Assembly (NCBI GenBank): GCA_035559535.1
Contig: DATMBG010000052.1
Span: forward strand, 21,698 to 85,697
Source: Candidatus Limnocylindrales bacterium
GTDB taxonomy: Bacteria > Moduliflexota > Moduliflexia > Moduliflexales > JAUQPW01
Direction of reading: 5' to 3'
Length of the DNA stretch: 64,000 bases
Below, piece by piece: positions 16,415-24,988 of the stretch. Both the position numbers and the translations under genes were made by a program. The notes beneath the pieces are model-generated. The model was not told the origin of the DNA, did not search any database, and worked only from the letters and a program-made list of their open reading frames with translations. Numbering within the stretch: the stretch's first letter is position 1; each line of letters opens with the position of its first letter.

Positions 16415-17611
16415 ATGAGAAAACTGCAGATTCTTCTGTTTGTTTCGTTCATCTTGCCTATAACGGGGGGTTTTGTCCTTTTCTCGGAATCTGTAAAGTC
16501 CCAAGAAACTCTTAAAGTGGGGGGTCTTTTTGATCTGACCGGGGTTACTTCGGAGGTAGGTAAACCCTTTGCTCAAGGAGTTCGGGATGCGGTGGATTGG
16601 GTTAATCAGCAGGGAGGTGTCAACGGTAAACAGATCGAATTAATTCCGGTGGATTACAGTTATAAAATTCCCCAGGCCGTTGCAGCCTATAAAAAATTTG
16701 TTTCCCAGGATAAAGTTCTTTTGATCAACGGCTGGGGTACGGGAGATACCGAAGCCTTGAGAGCTGATGTCAATAAAGACAAGATCCCGTATATTTCCGC
16801 CTCGTTTTCTGCGCACCTCACAGATCCTTCCAAAACCCCTTACAATTTTTTCGTAGGGGCCGATTATTCCACAGAATTAAGGATTTTTCTCAAGTGGATT
16901 AAGGATAACTGGAAGGATACATCTCGTAATCCCAGAGTAGCTTTTATTTACTCGGATAATCCGTATGGTAGGGCTCCTATTGAAGCAGGTCGGGCTTATG
17001 CAAAGGAAATCGGAGTTGACCTGGTAGATGAGGAGATTGTTCCTCCTTCGTTTCAAGATTCTACCTCCCAACTCCTCAACATGCAAAAAAAGGAACCGGA
17101 TTTTGCCTATATCAACACCACCACATCCTGGGTTGCCATTATTTTGAAAGATGCCCGTAAATTGGGACTTAAAACCCAATTTGGTATGAACCCTTACGGC
17201 TTTGGAGAGAAACTTCCTCAAATAGCCAAAGAAGCTGCAGAGGGGGCCTATGGGATGATGCCCAATGTGGCTTATGGAGAAAATGTTCCCATGATGAAGA
17301 CGATTCAAGATTACGTAGAGAAAAATAAAACCATTGAAAATCCCGATACCCTCTACGTACGAGGATGGGCGTATGTGTTGGTTTGGTCGGAGGCCCTCCG
17401 GAGAACTCAAGAGTTCACAGGTCCTGGAGTTAAAGCGGCTCTGGAAACTCTAAGGGATTTTGATACCGGTGGTTTAACCCCTCCCATAACCTTCACCCCG
17501 GAAGACCATCGCCCGACCATGAGATGCAAAATCTATCAGGTTCAGAATGGAAAGATTGTTCCCATTGCTGAATTGGAACTGCCAAGAAAGAAGGAGTGGC
17601 TAGGATTGTAG
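16415..17611 (+). CDS. livK: branched-chain amino acid-type ABC transporter substrate-binding protein LivK
   Basis: Periplasmic ligand-binding protein (~398 residues) of the Liv importer. An N-terminal signal peptide (MRKLQILLFVSFILPITGGF and a following hydrophobic stretch) leads to LKVGGLFDLTGVTSEVGKPF and AVDWVNQQGGVNGKQIEL, typical of this type I binding-protein fold. The open frame extends back to 16289, but those 42 residues are a translated hairpin repeat. The start at 16415 has AAGGAGG at 16401-16407, the ideal distance away. livF follows after 69 bases. It is separated from livHM by the inserted glycogen/OmpA/GGDEF block. Confidence 0.93.
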   Translation: MRKLQILLFVSFILPITGGFVLFSESVKSQETLKVGGLFDLTGVTSEVGKPFAQGVRDAVDWVNQQGGVNGKQIELIPVDYSYKIPQAVAAYKKFVSQDKVLLINGWGTGDTEALRADVNKDKIPYISASFSAHLTDPSKTPYNFFVGADYSTELRIFLKWIKDNWKDTSRNPRVAFIYSDNPYGRAPIEAGRAYAKEIGVDLVDEEIVPPSFQDSTSQLLNMQKKEPDFAYINTTTSWVAIILKDARKLGLKTQFGMNPYGFGEKLPQIAKEAAEGAYGMMPNVAYGENVPMMKTIQDYVEKNKTIENPDTLYVRGWAYVLVWSEALRRTQEFTGPGVKAALETLRDFDTGGLTPPITFTPEDHRPTMRCKIYQVQNGKIVPIAELELPRKKEWLGL

Positions 17612-17680
17612 AAAGGGTGAAATGAAGGAAAAAGCCGAACGGTAAATCTTCTTTTCCCCTTTTCTCCTCTCTCCCGGGTT

Positions 17681-18475
17681 ATGCTTAAACTGAACAATGT
17701 CGAGGTTGTTTACAACGATGTCATCCTGGTCCTCAAAGGATTATCTCTGGAAGTACCTCGAGGGAGTATAGTGGCTCTATTGGGGGGAAACGGTGCGGGC
17801 AAAACAACAACCCTTCGGGCGATTTCTGGGCTTTTAAAAGCAGAGGATGGAGAGCTTACCGATGGAAGTATCGAATTCATGGGGGAGCGGATTGATCGAA
17901 AAGATCCCGAAGAGATTGTGCGGATGGGGATCTTTCAAGTCATGGAAGGTCGTCGGGTTTTTGAAGAATTGACCGTAGATGAAAATATCCGTATCGGGGC
18001 TTATACCCGAAGGGATCGACAGAATATCAAACAGGATTATGAGCGTGTCTTCGACTACTTCCCCAGGCTTAGAGAACGACGTTCCCAACTGGCCGGTTAT
18101 TTAAGCGGCGGTGAACAGCAGATGCTGGTTATTGGACGGGCTTTGATGGCACGCCCCAGACTTCTCATGCTGGATGAACCCTCACTGGGTCTGGCTCCCC
18201 TGCTGGTTCAAGAAATCTTCCAGATCATCCAACGGATCAACCGGGAAGAAAAAACTACCATTCTCCTGGTAGAACAAAATGCAAATATCGCGCTCTCTAT
18301 TGCAGATTATGGATATATCATGGAAAACGGGAAGATCGTTCTGGACGGACCGGTAAATAAATTAAGGGAAAATGCCGATGTCAGAGAGTTCTATCTGGGA
18401 TTGACTGAAATCGGAAAGCGGAAAAGTTTTCGAGATGTCAAACATTATAAACGGAGAAAACGGTGGCTTTCTTAA
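17681..18475 (+). CDS. livF: branched-chain amino acid-type ABC transporter ATP-binding protein LivF
   Basis: 264-residue second ATPase of the Liv importer. Walker A GGNGAGKTTT, Q-loop region GIFQVMEGRRVFEELTV, signature LSGGEQQMLVIGRALM and Walker B LLMLDEPSLGLAP are all intact, and the switch region LLVEQN follows. It carries a basic C-terminal tail (KRKSFRDVKHYKRRKRW) about 20 residues longer than usual. It pairs with LivG far upstream. It is the last gene of the liv set; the next gene encodes an unrelated nuclease/phospholipase fusion after 138 bases. Confidence 0.93.
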   Translation: MLKLNNVEVVYNDVILVLKGLSLEVPRGSIVALLGGNGAGKTTTLRAISGLLKAEDGELTDGSIEFMGERIDRKDPEEIVRMGIFQVMEGRRVFEELTVDENIRIGAYTRRDRQNIKQDYERVFDYFPRLRERRSQLAGYLSGGEQQMLVIGRALMARPRLLMLDEPSLGLAPLLVQEIFQIIQRINREEKTTILLVEQNANIALSIADYGYIMENGKIVLDGPVNKLRENADVREFYLGLTEIGKRKSFRDVKHYKRRKRWLS

Positions 18476-18613
18476 TCCTTCCGGCTTATATTTCCTGCTT
18501 CTTAGATAAGGATTATAGATAATGACCTTCCAGGCGTCCTCACTTCTGGAAAGAAGAAGGGAATAGCAAGGGGTAAGGTAAAAAAAATAGTAAGACTCTA
18601 AAAAGAACCGTTT

Positions 18614-20485
18614 ATGGAAGAAGCATCATTTAGACCAAAAGGTCTTCATCTCATGACCTGGAATATCCGTCTTGCAAAGCACTATGCGAGGCTGATGGAG
18701 AGTATTCAAACCGAGCCTGCCTTTCGAGACCTGGATATCTTGGTCTTACAAGAATCTACCGAAACGGAAAAAGGGTCTACAACCGAGGATATCGTTAAAT
18801 GTTTAGGACCTGATTATGCCTTTCGACATGAACCGGCGCAGAGACTGCGAGGTCGGGTACAGGCCAATGCAGTGATCTGGAATACGCGAACCCTCAGGGA
18901 AGTGAACGTTGAAGTCCTTAAGTTGCCTTTGATCACCCGTAAAGACGCTCTGAAATATGGAAAGATTTTCAAGCGCAATCATCGGCTTTGCTTAAGACTG
19001 GATGCCAGATATGAAGATCTGACCCTTCGCATCTATGCTCCCCATTTTGATACGGCAGGGGGATTATTCGGTAAATTGGTCCATTTAGATGCTATTCGAC
19101 AGGATAATGAAAACCTGCCTGTTGCCGATGCCGTATTTATTGCCGGAGATTTAAACACTTTTGGTATTCGACGCAGTCTGAATTTGAAATCCTTTCGTAA
19201 CGAAGCAGCTAAACGAGATTTTGTGGATCTTTCTCAAGCCATTACGGTAACCTGGAATTCTCGTAAAGCTTATAGATATTTGCCAAGCCTGGATCAAAAA
19301 CTGGACTGGATCCTCCTTAAATGTAAACTGGATTATACCTATACAACCCAAGTATTAAGAGTTCCCGGGTCCGATCATTATCCGCTGGTTACCTACATAA
19401 AATTTCAAAAGCCCCAGGAGACAAAATGGGAGTTTTACTGGACTGCCGATTCAGCCTGGAAGGCCATGTTACAGGATTGCCAGGAGGCAAAGGTTTCCAT
19501 TGATTTCGAGTCTTACATTTTTATCGATGATGCCATAGGAAAACAATTTGTTTCTACCTTGATTCAAAGAGCACAAAGTGGAGTGAGGGTACGATTACTG
19601 GTTGATGCCTTAGGTAGTCTCTCCCTGAGTGGAGAAGCCCTCCGGGCCCTGGAAAGTGCCGGGGTTCAGGTGATTCGATACAATCCACCTACCTCCTGGA
19701 TAACTCGTCTGAAGATCTTTTCCTGCTACAATCGAGATCATCGAAAAATCCTTATCGTGGATAATCGTATAGGCTATACAGGTGGTGTGGGAATTAATGA
19801 AACCATGTCCAATTGGCGAGATACCCAGGTTCGTATCCAGGGTCCCATTGTGGATAGTATGGCCTATGCCTTTGATTACCTGTGGAAAAAATGCTTAAAG
19901 GAGGAACAGGCAGATCATCTGGTATTGCAAAATAGTGGTGCTTTTATGTTTCGGGTTGCTTCACCCTATAGTCCCATTCATCCTATTAAGGAGGCTTATC
20001 TTGACGGAATCAATTCTGCGCAGAATCTCGTTTATATTACAACCCCTTATCTCTTTGTTCCTCCCAGAGAGTTTTTTCAAGCGATGTTACGGGCGGTAAA
20101 ACGAGGTGTCGATTTACAATTACTCCTGCCCAAGGAATCCGATCATAAAATTCTCGATCTTGCTGTCGGATATTATTTCGATAGATTATTGCGGGTCGGA
20201 GTAAAGATTTACTTATATGAGAATGCTATGATCCATTGCAAAACAGCCGTCATAGATGATCATTGGTCTACCGTGGGGAGTATGAACCTGGATACCCTCA
20301 GTTTTTACTACAACCATGAAGCCAATATTTTCAGTTTTAGTAATCGATTTAATGCAGACCTTAAGAGGCAATTTCTTCTTGACCTAAAAAATTCCCAAGA
20401 AATTACCCTGGCGGCCTGGAAACAGCGTCCTCTTTGGAGGAAAGTTTTAGAAGTATTACTTCGACCTTTTCATATGTTTTTTTAA
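18614..20485 (+). CDS. endonuclease/exonuclease/phosphatase domain fused to phospholipase D-type domain
   Basis: 623-residue two-enzyme protein with no signal peptide. Residues ~10-255 are an endonuclease/exonuclease/phosphatase fold: LMTWNIRLAKHY, LDILVLQEST, VFIAGDLNTFG and the final GSDHYPL are its metal and catalytic motifs. Residues ~270-610 are a cardiolipin-synthase-like PLD domain with two HxK motifs: DHRKILIVDNRIGYTGG (~375) and IHCKTAVIDDHWSTVGSMN (~538). Each half has all its expected catalytic residues, so both may be active. Possible roles are phospholipid synthesis/turnover or nucleic-acid processing; the sequence does not decide. No hydrophobic anchor is evident apart from a short C-terminal patch. 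The pairing in one chain is unusual. Confidence 0.85.
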   Translation: MEEASFRPKGLHLMTWNIRLAKHYARLMESIQTEPAFRDLDILVLQESTETEKGSTTEDIVKCLGPDYAFRHEPAQRLRGRVQANAVIWNTRTLREVNVEVLKLPLITRKDALKYGKIFKRNHRLCLRLDARYEDLTLRIYAPHFDTAGGLFGKLVHLDAIRQDNENLPVADAVFIAGDLNTFGIRRSLNLKSFRNEAAKRDFVDLSQAITVTWNSRKAYRYLPSLDQKLDWILLKCKLDYTYTTQVLRVPGSDHYPLVTYIKFQKPQETKWEFYWTADSAWKAMLQDCQEAKVSIDFESYIFIDDAIGKQFVSTLIQRAQSGVRVRLLVDALGSLSLSGEALRALESAGVQVIRYNPPTSWITRLKIFSCYNRDHRKILIVDNRIGYTGGVGINETMSNWRDTQVRIQGPIVDSMAYAFDYLWKKCLKEEQADHLVLQNSGAFMFRVASPYSPIHPIKEAYLDGINSAQNLVYITTPYLFVPPREFFQAMLRAVKRGVDLQLLLPKESDHKILDLAVGYYFDRLLRVGVKIYLYENAMIHCKTAVIDDHWSTVGSMNLDTLSFYYNHEANIFSFSNRFNADLKRQFLLDLKNSQEITLAAWKQRPLWRKVLEVLLRPFHMFF

Positions 20486-20641
20486 ATAGACCCCTAAAAA
20501 AATACTCTTTAAGGTTTTAAATTTTGTATATTATTATGATCCCTCTCGGAGGTAGACAGTTAATAATAGAGACCTGAAAGTAAAGAAACATGTTTATTTC
20601 TTTTGTTTTCGCATGAGTTTTCCTCATGGAAAGGAGTTTCT

Positions 20642-21613
20642 ATGCCTGTTTTAGCAGTCGATCAATCTCATATTAAATTTTTTGAAGAGCAAGGATATGT
20701 TGTTATTGAGGATATACTGGATCCTGAAGAGGATCTCCAACCTGTTATAGAGGAGTATGAAGCTGTTCTGGATGGATTGGTTGAGCGGTTGTACGTCGAA
20801 GGTAAAATCACTTCTCTTTATCGAGAGCTCCCATTTGGGCAACGTCTGACCCGGATTGTAGCAGAGACGGGTCAGTTTTACTCCCAATATTTTGATATTT
20901 CTTTACCTCAATCCGGAGTAACTGAAGACACTCCGATCCACCTGGGTAAAGCTGTTTTTAATCTCTTACGCAATCCTAAGCTACTAGACGTAGTGGAGGC
21001 TTTTATTGGGCCTGAAATTTATTCCAATCCGGTACAGCATGTACGTATAAAGCCTCCAGAGTGGGCTCTTCCCAAAGGTCGGTGGGATGGATTATCGTCG
21101 GCGGTTTATTGGCATCAAGACAACGGAGTTATTCTCCCGGAGGCTGATGAATCGAATATCCTGACGGTATGGCTGGCAATTTCAGATGCTACCGAGGAGA
21201 ATGGCTGTCTAGCCGTAGCACCCAAGAGCCATAAACTGGGTCTTCTACCCCATTGCCCCAGCCCGGATAAAGGCGTTCATATTCCCGAGAAACTCCTTCC
21301 CAAGCCGTTTATTCCGATACCTGTGAAGCGTGGAGGAGCTCTGTTTATGACTCGAAAAACGGTCCACGTATCGCTTCGAAATTTAAGTAACGATATACGC
21401 TGGAGCTTCGATCTACGTTATAATCCCATAGGTCAGCCTACCGGTCGTCCTGCCTTTCCGGGTTTTATAGCCCGAAGTAAAGCCCATCCTGAGTCCGCTT
21501 TGACCGATCCCGAGGTCTGGGCACAACTCTGGAAGGATGCCCGTACCCGAATTGCACAAAGTACCAATCCCGTTTACAACCGCTGGAGTGCCGATTCTCC
21601 GGTATGTGCCTGA
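20642..21613 (+). CDS. phytanoyl-CoA dioxygenase (PhyH) family protein
   Basis: About 323 residues, a non-heme Fe(II)/2-oxoglutarate-dependent oxygenase. The N-terminus FFEEQGYVVIEDIL is typical of PhyH. The iron ligands are the HxD of WHQDNGVILP (about His158/Asp160) and a distal His in RKTVHVSLRN (~241), with the 2-oxoglutarate-binding Arg in DIRWSFDLRYNP. The open frame runs back to 20603, but ATG 20642 is preferred because AAGGAG precedes it. It stands alone between the nuclease/PLD gene and convergent genes, and a 16-bp-arm hairpin follows it. Substrate unknown. Confidence 0.88.
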   Translation: MPVLAVDQSHIKFFEEQGYVVIEDILDPEEDLQPVIEEYEAVLDGLVERLYVEGKITSLYRELPFGQRLTRIVAETGQFYSQYFDISLPQSGVTEDTPIHLGKAVFNLLRNPKLLDVVEAFIGPEIYSNPVQHVRIKPPEWALPKGRWDGLSSAVYWHQDNGVILPEADESNILTVWLAISDATEENGCLAVAPKSHKLGLLPHCPSPDKGVHIPEKLLPKPFIPIPVKRGGALFMTRKTVHVSLRNLSNDIRWSFDLRYNPIGQPTGRPAFPGFIARSKAHPESALTDPEVWAQLWKDARTRIAQSTNPVYNRWSADSPVCA

Positions 21614-21622
21614 GATAGTCTA

Positions 21623-21700
21623 CAGGAACCAGAAGTCAAAATAAGAACGATAAGATCCTTATCCTGTTGGAAATCGTTCCAGAATGACTTCTGGTTCCTG
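21623..21700. repeat. CAGAAGTCA-family hairpin between convergent genes
   Basis: 16-base arms, CAGGAACCAGAAGTCA at 21623-21638 and its exact complement at 21685-21700, with an inner stem AACGAT/ATCGTT. It may terminate both converging genes, but the arms belong to a dispersed repeat also seen near 33409, 44405, 48302, 60008 and 62700. Confidence 0.8.
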
Positions 21701-21716
21701 GCCTGACGAAATTCCT

Positions 21717-22898
21717 TTAAAAATTCAAATCTAACATTACATAGGCCCAATCTGCATCGTCGTTGCTACCCTTCAAGTCTTCCAGTGCTTTTCCAATGAA
21801 AAAGTGGGAATAACCAAAACTGATTTCCATCCGTCTGCGAAATAAATAGGGTATAACCAGATCGATCTCTTGTCCCAGATTATCCTCTCCCCGGTCATCT
21901 TTTTCTGCCAGGAAGAATTGATGTAATTCTAAAAAGAGTTTCGTGGTCCTGTGGGGAATCATGGAAAATTTAATAGCCACATCCTGAAGCCCTCGATTAC
22001 CTGTATCCCGAGGAATATTAAGGAAAATATCCATAAATCCGTAGAATCGATGGTTGGTCGCAAAGAGTGTATCAAAGACCTTGATCTTATTATCTTCAAG
22101 ATTATCATCTCCTGAGAGGTAATCATACCAGAGGGTAAAGGAAGGTTTATAAATCGATTCGACCGTATAGGTTCCACGAAGTCCAACCAAAAAAGCACGA
22201 ATATCTTGAGAACCTGCCTGGCCAAATTGATAATAAGCTTCGCTGCGGTAACTAAAAGGTCCGAGATTACCCTCTAACCGGGCTCCTGTAGTAAAGCGAT
22301 CGGTATCCTTGGGTTCGTCTTCCAACCAGAGAAAATAACCTGAGAGGATATGAGTTGGGACAGGTTTTACCCTGGCGTAGATCCCGTAAAAGTTAACATC
22401 ATCTCCCTCACTGTTGCCGATGGGGGTTAGTCCTTGAGCAACCCCGTCGTTGATTTTCATGGCAAAGAGATCCCACTGGTCTGAAGGCCGCTCATAGGTA
22501 AGGCGAAACCCATCAAAGGCCTGGCCTTGGGGAGTAAAATCCACATTTCCTATCAAGCGCTCCTCATCAAAGCTTAGTTCCTGACGACCCAATCGGAAGG
22601 ATAAGGGTTTACCGAAAAGATCTTGTACCTCAAGGTATCCTTGATGGAGATCAAAATGGTCGGCCTCAAAATCTCCAAGTGGGCTTGCTTCTTCTCCAAA
22701 AAATCGTACATCCTGGAGTTGAATAAAAGCCTGCATACCCTCCGCTAAAGAAACGTCAAACTGGACCCGGGTTCTGAGGCTGGTAAAGGTATCAGGATCT
22801 GTGTCTTTGTTAAAATCCCTGGCATCGTACTCAAACCTCGGACGAATCTGACCACCCCATGCGATCCTTCGTAAAGGCTTGAGTTCTTCATCTTCTAC
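21717..22898 (-). CDS. outer-membrane beta-barrel protein (alginate-export-like), no start codon of its own
   Basis: Beta-barrel porin-like protein. Alternating strands such as LSFRLGRQELSFDEERLIGN and a C-terminal aromatic (VMLDLNF) are typical of outer-membrane proteins; overall it resembles the alginate-export family. The first ATG in this frame (22736) lies after about 54 residues that still read as barrel strands (GGQIRPRFEYDARDF, SLRTRVQFDVSLAEG). Between the upstream in-frame stop and 22736 there is no ATG, GTG, TTG or CTG, and no signal peptide. The frame is joined to the FecR gene through ten consecutive A residues, so it is probably translated as a FecR-barrel fusion after a -1 slip (or the run contains an indel). 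Confidence 0.75.
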   Translation of the reverse strand, partial: VEDEELKPLRRIAWGGQIRPRFEYDARDFNKDTDPDTFTSLRTRVQFDVSLAEGMQAFIQLQDVRFFGEEASPLGDFEADHFDLHQGYLEVQDLFGKPLSFRLGRQELSFDEERLIGNVDFTPQGQAFDGFRLTYERPSDQWDLFAMKINDGVAQGLTPIGNSEGDDVNFYGIYARVKPVPTHILSGYFLWLEDEPKDTDRFTTGARLEGNLGPFSYRSEAYYQFGQAGSQDIRAFLVGLRGTYTVESIYKPSFTLWYDYLSGDDNLEDNKIKVFDTLFATNHRFYGFMDIFLNIPRDTGNRGLQDVAIKFSMIPHRTTKLFLELHQFFLAEKDDRGEDNLGQEIDLVIPYLFRRRMEISFGYSHFFIGKALEDLKGSNDDADWAYVMLDLNF

Positions 22899-23560
22899 TT
22901 TTTTTTTTGACGGAATTGGCTTTCCCCTCGCCTTCCTTCTTCCCGGATTTGATCAAGTTCCTGGGGTGTTGTGCGTCGTGGAGGGTTACTGGCTGTCACC
23001 ACTGCAGATTGTCCGGGACTTAATACTTCGGCAGGCTGGCCTGGACTGAGTAGACTTGTTAAGGTAACCGTTCCATTTTCTACCGATAGCCAGGTTGTAT
23101 TGGTGGATCTAAAATAGCCCATGCTAAAGGCAGTAAATTTAACTCCGGCCAGGGCATTGGGAGTTTCCACTTCAAATTTCGAGCCTGGAGTTTTATAAGG
23201 CTGCGCAATAACCGCCTGGATCCTACCCCACACAAGTTTAAATAGAGAGGACTTGGCACGAGTGGTTAAGCTTAACTCGGTAACGTCTAATCGGGTATCC
23301 TCCCCTAATTCCAATCTACTTCCATCCGAGAGTTTAAGGGTCAGGCGACCCCCAACTTCGGTTCGCAGGATATCTCCGGCCTGAAGGTCCATACCTTTCC
23401 TGGCCCGGACTTCTCCCTGCCCTTGAAGGGATACCTTTACGATCCCGTTTACAGACTCTACCGACGCTAACACTTGAGATTGGGCAAACACCTCTAAAGC
23501 AGGAAACAACAGAATACCTATCGGAACAAGAATAAAGAAAATTCCCCGGTGATTGTGCAT
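22895..23560 (-). CDS. FecR-domain exported protein
   Basis: 221-residue protein with a signal peptide (residues 1-~27, IFFILVPIGILLFPALEVFA before AQSQ) and a FecR-like beta domain with motifs such as AGDILRTEVGGRLTLKLSDG, SRLELGEDTRLDVTELSL and FEVETPNALAGVKFTAF. The C-terminal tail is polar and basic and ends RQKKK at a TAG that directly follows a run of ten A. Such domains often bind carbohydrate or peptidoglycan-side partners in the periplasm (family knowledge). It is followed without a gap by the barrel frame, which lacks a start; together they would give a ~614-residue exported FecR-barrel protein. A secreted glycosidase is encoded upstream on the same strand. Confidence 0.85.
   Translation of the reverse strand: MHNHRGIFFILVPIGILLFPALEVFAQSQVLASVESVNGIVKVSLQGQGEVRARKGMDLQAGDILRTEVGGRLTLKLSDGSRLELGEDTRLDVTELSLTTRAKSSLFKLVWGRIQAVIAQPYKTPGSKFEVETPNALAGVKFTAFSMGYFRSTNTTWLSVENGTVTLTSLLSPGQPAEVLSPGQSAVVTASNPPRRTTPQELDQIREEGRRGESQFRQKKK
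22898..22908 (-). promoter_or_regulatory. candidate -1 frameshift / slippage site (A10-G)
   Basis: The FecR frame ends CAA AAA AAA AAG TAG. The last seven bases before the stop are A AAA AAG in the zero frame, identical to the slippery heptamer of E. coli dnaX. A -1 slip reads AAA GTA GAA GAT and enters the barrel frame directly. A G-rich AGGGGA lies upstream, farther than the usual internal Shine-Dalgarno distance. Ten A residues are also long enough for RNA-polymerase slippage. Confidence 0.6.
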
Positions 23561-23872
23561 AGTTTTGAAGTCCTGTTATATCAGGATAATAGATTAGAGT
23601 GACTGTTTTACACGTTAACAAATCATATTTTGCCCGTGTAATCTAGTAAGAATTCAAGACCTCGTCAAGCTAATTTTAAGCTAATTTTTTAAGGATCTAC
23701 ACTTTTGCATTTTTATCCACGAAGGACTATGAAAGTATGGGAGGTGTGGGAGTATGGAAGAATAAGTACTTATACTTCCCCATCCCCCTACTCCCATGCT
23801 CCCACACCTCCCATACTTTTACCCCCTTCAGGGATAAACATTTAAAAATTGCAAAAGTAGAGGTATAGAGTC
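23561..23872. repeat. ~165-bp nested palindromic element, GTATGGGAG-type copy 3
   Basis: This intergenic stretch is dominated by a 21-base perfect arm (starts AAAGTATGGGAGG, 23732-23752) pairing with 23799-23819. Outside it lies a second, looser pair: CTACACTTTTGCATTTTTATCC-type sequence at ~23697 against GGATAAAC...TGCAAAAGTAG at ~23834-23863. The nesting suggests a mobile, MITE-like unit. Confidence 0.75.
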
Positions 23873-24742
23873 CTAGGCCGAATTCCGAAGAAACGTATAG
23901 AGTCCTGAACCCGGTGTTGGAATAATCTGTCCGTTGCTGTCCAGTTGATCCGTGATAATTCCAAATCCCATGGGAGGTTGTTCAAGTAAAACATAGTAAA
24001 AAACAAAATCCGTGGTAAGAACCCTTTTCATCTCGGGAATTTGATTCGTCCACATATCCAAATGCTCGCTAGGATCACTGGATCCAGTTTCTGTAATCAT
24101 GATAGGTTTTCGAGTTGCTCGCTGAAAAGAGGTCCAGGGACTCGTAAGGTCATTTCTAAAATAGATATGAACTGCCCGAAAATCACAGTAATTATCGGCT
24201 CCTGCCAGGGACATTTGAGTAAAATCTTCTATTCCGCTGGGTTGGCCTATAGGAGCAGCAGCTACAATATTGACCGAAGGAAATTTTTCTCGAATGAGAT
24301 CATGGGCTGGTTTCAAATAATCACGGACATACTCGGTGTTGGAGATCCCGTTAAAAGAGGCAGGTTCATTGAGGATCTCAAAATACCGGATGGATGGATA
24401 GCGTCGAATAACTGTTTCGACCATATCGGGCCAATCGGATTTATTAATGGGACCAAGGTTAAAATCGGCAATGAGTCCCAAAACGTTAGCCTGGGTTGCG
24501 GCCACATAAGGCCCTCCCACATCGGTTGTAATCCCTAAAGTTACCCGGATCCAGTTTGCCTTGATATCGTTTAATGCCTGCATCTGGATAGGTAAGGCAA
24601 GCCCCGGGTAAGGATGAACGTTAAATCCTATAACACCTCGGACTCCTGGATCTACCGGCGTTTTACATCCCTCTAGAGTCCAGGTGAGACCGGCTGCAGC
24701 TCCTAGTTTTAGAAAATCTCTTCTGGTGAGGGTACTCTGCAT
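23873..24742 (-). CDS. secreted glycoside hydrolase-like lipoprotein (TIM barrel)
   Basis: About 289 residues. The N-terminus has a Tat-type signal (RRDFLKLGAAAGLTW) followed by LEGC, a probable lipobox with an atypical Glu at -2. The mature part reads as a clan-A glycosidase barrel: acid/base Glu in RYFEILNEPASF (about residue 126) and a likely nucleophile Glu in PIMITETGSS (~218), with HIYFRND between. Probable role is hydrolysis of a polysaccharide outside the cytoplasm; the substrate is not evident. ATG 24742 is chosen because AAGG lies 5 bases ahead. It lies upstream of the FecR/barrel pair, suggesting a shared exopolysaccharide role (inference). Confidence 0.8.
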   Translation of the reverse strand: MQSTLTRRDFLKLGAAAGLTWTLEGCKTPVDPGVRGVIGFNVHPYPGLALPIQMQALNDIKANWIRVTLGITTDVGGPYVAATQANVLGLIADFNLGPINKSDWPDMVETVIRRYPSIRYFEILNEPASFNGISNTEYVRDYLKPAHDLIREKFPSVNIVAAAPIGQPSGIEDFTQMSLAGADNYCDFRAVHIYFRNDLTSPWTSFQRATRKPIMITETGSSDPSEHLDMWTNQIPEMKRVLTTDFVFYYVLLEQPPMGFGIITDQLDSNGQIIPTPGSGLYTFLRNSA

Positions 24743-24895
24743 AGTCACCTTTTTATAAATAATGAGCCGCTAGAGGGGATGAAGTCCCTTTAGTTTTTGA
24801 TTTTCCATACCATAAACCGCTTGCCCCTCCAGGGCCGTATCCAAAAAATTATCTATTACCGATAACCTAACCCGGATAGGGGAATAGACAGGTTA

Positions 24896-24925
24896 TTGAC
24901 AAGTCGATGATACCCGTAATACTAT
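24896..24925 (+). promoter_or_regulatory. candidate sigma-70 promoter
   Basis: TTGACA at 24896-24901, an 18-base spacer and TACTAT at 24920-24925, about 60 bases ahead of the small membrane-protein gene at 24989. Both boxes are good matches and the downstream region is AT-rich. Confidence 0.5.
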
Positions 24926-24988
24926 AAATTAGGAAGTAAAAATGCCAGAGAAGTTTTAAAAATATTTTCGATTTATTTTTTACAAGCT

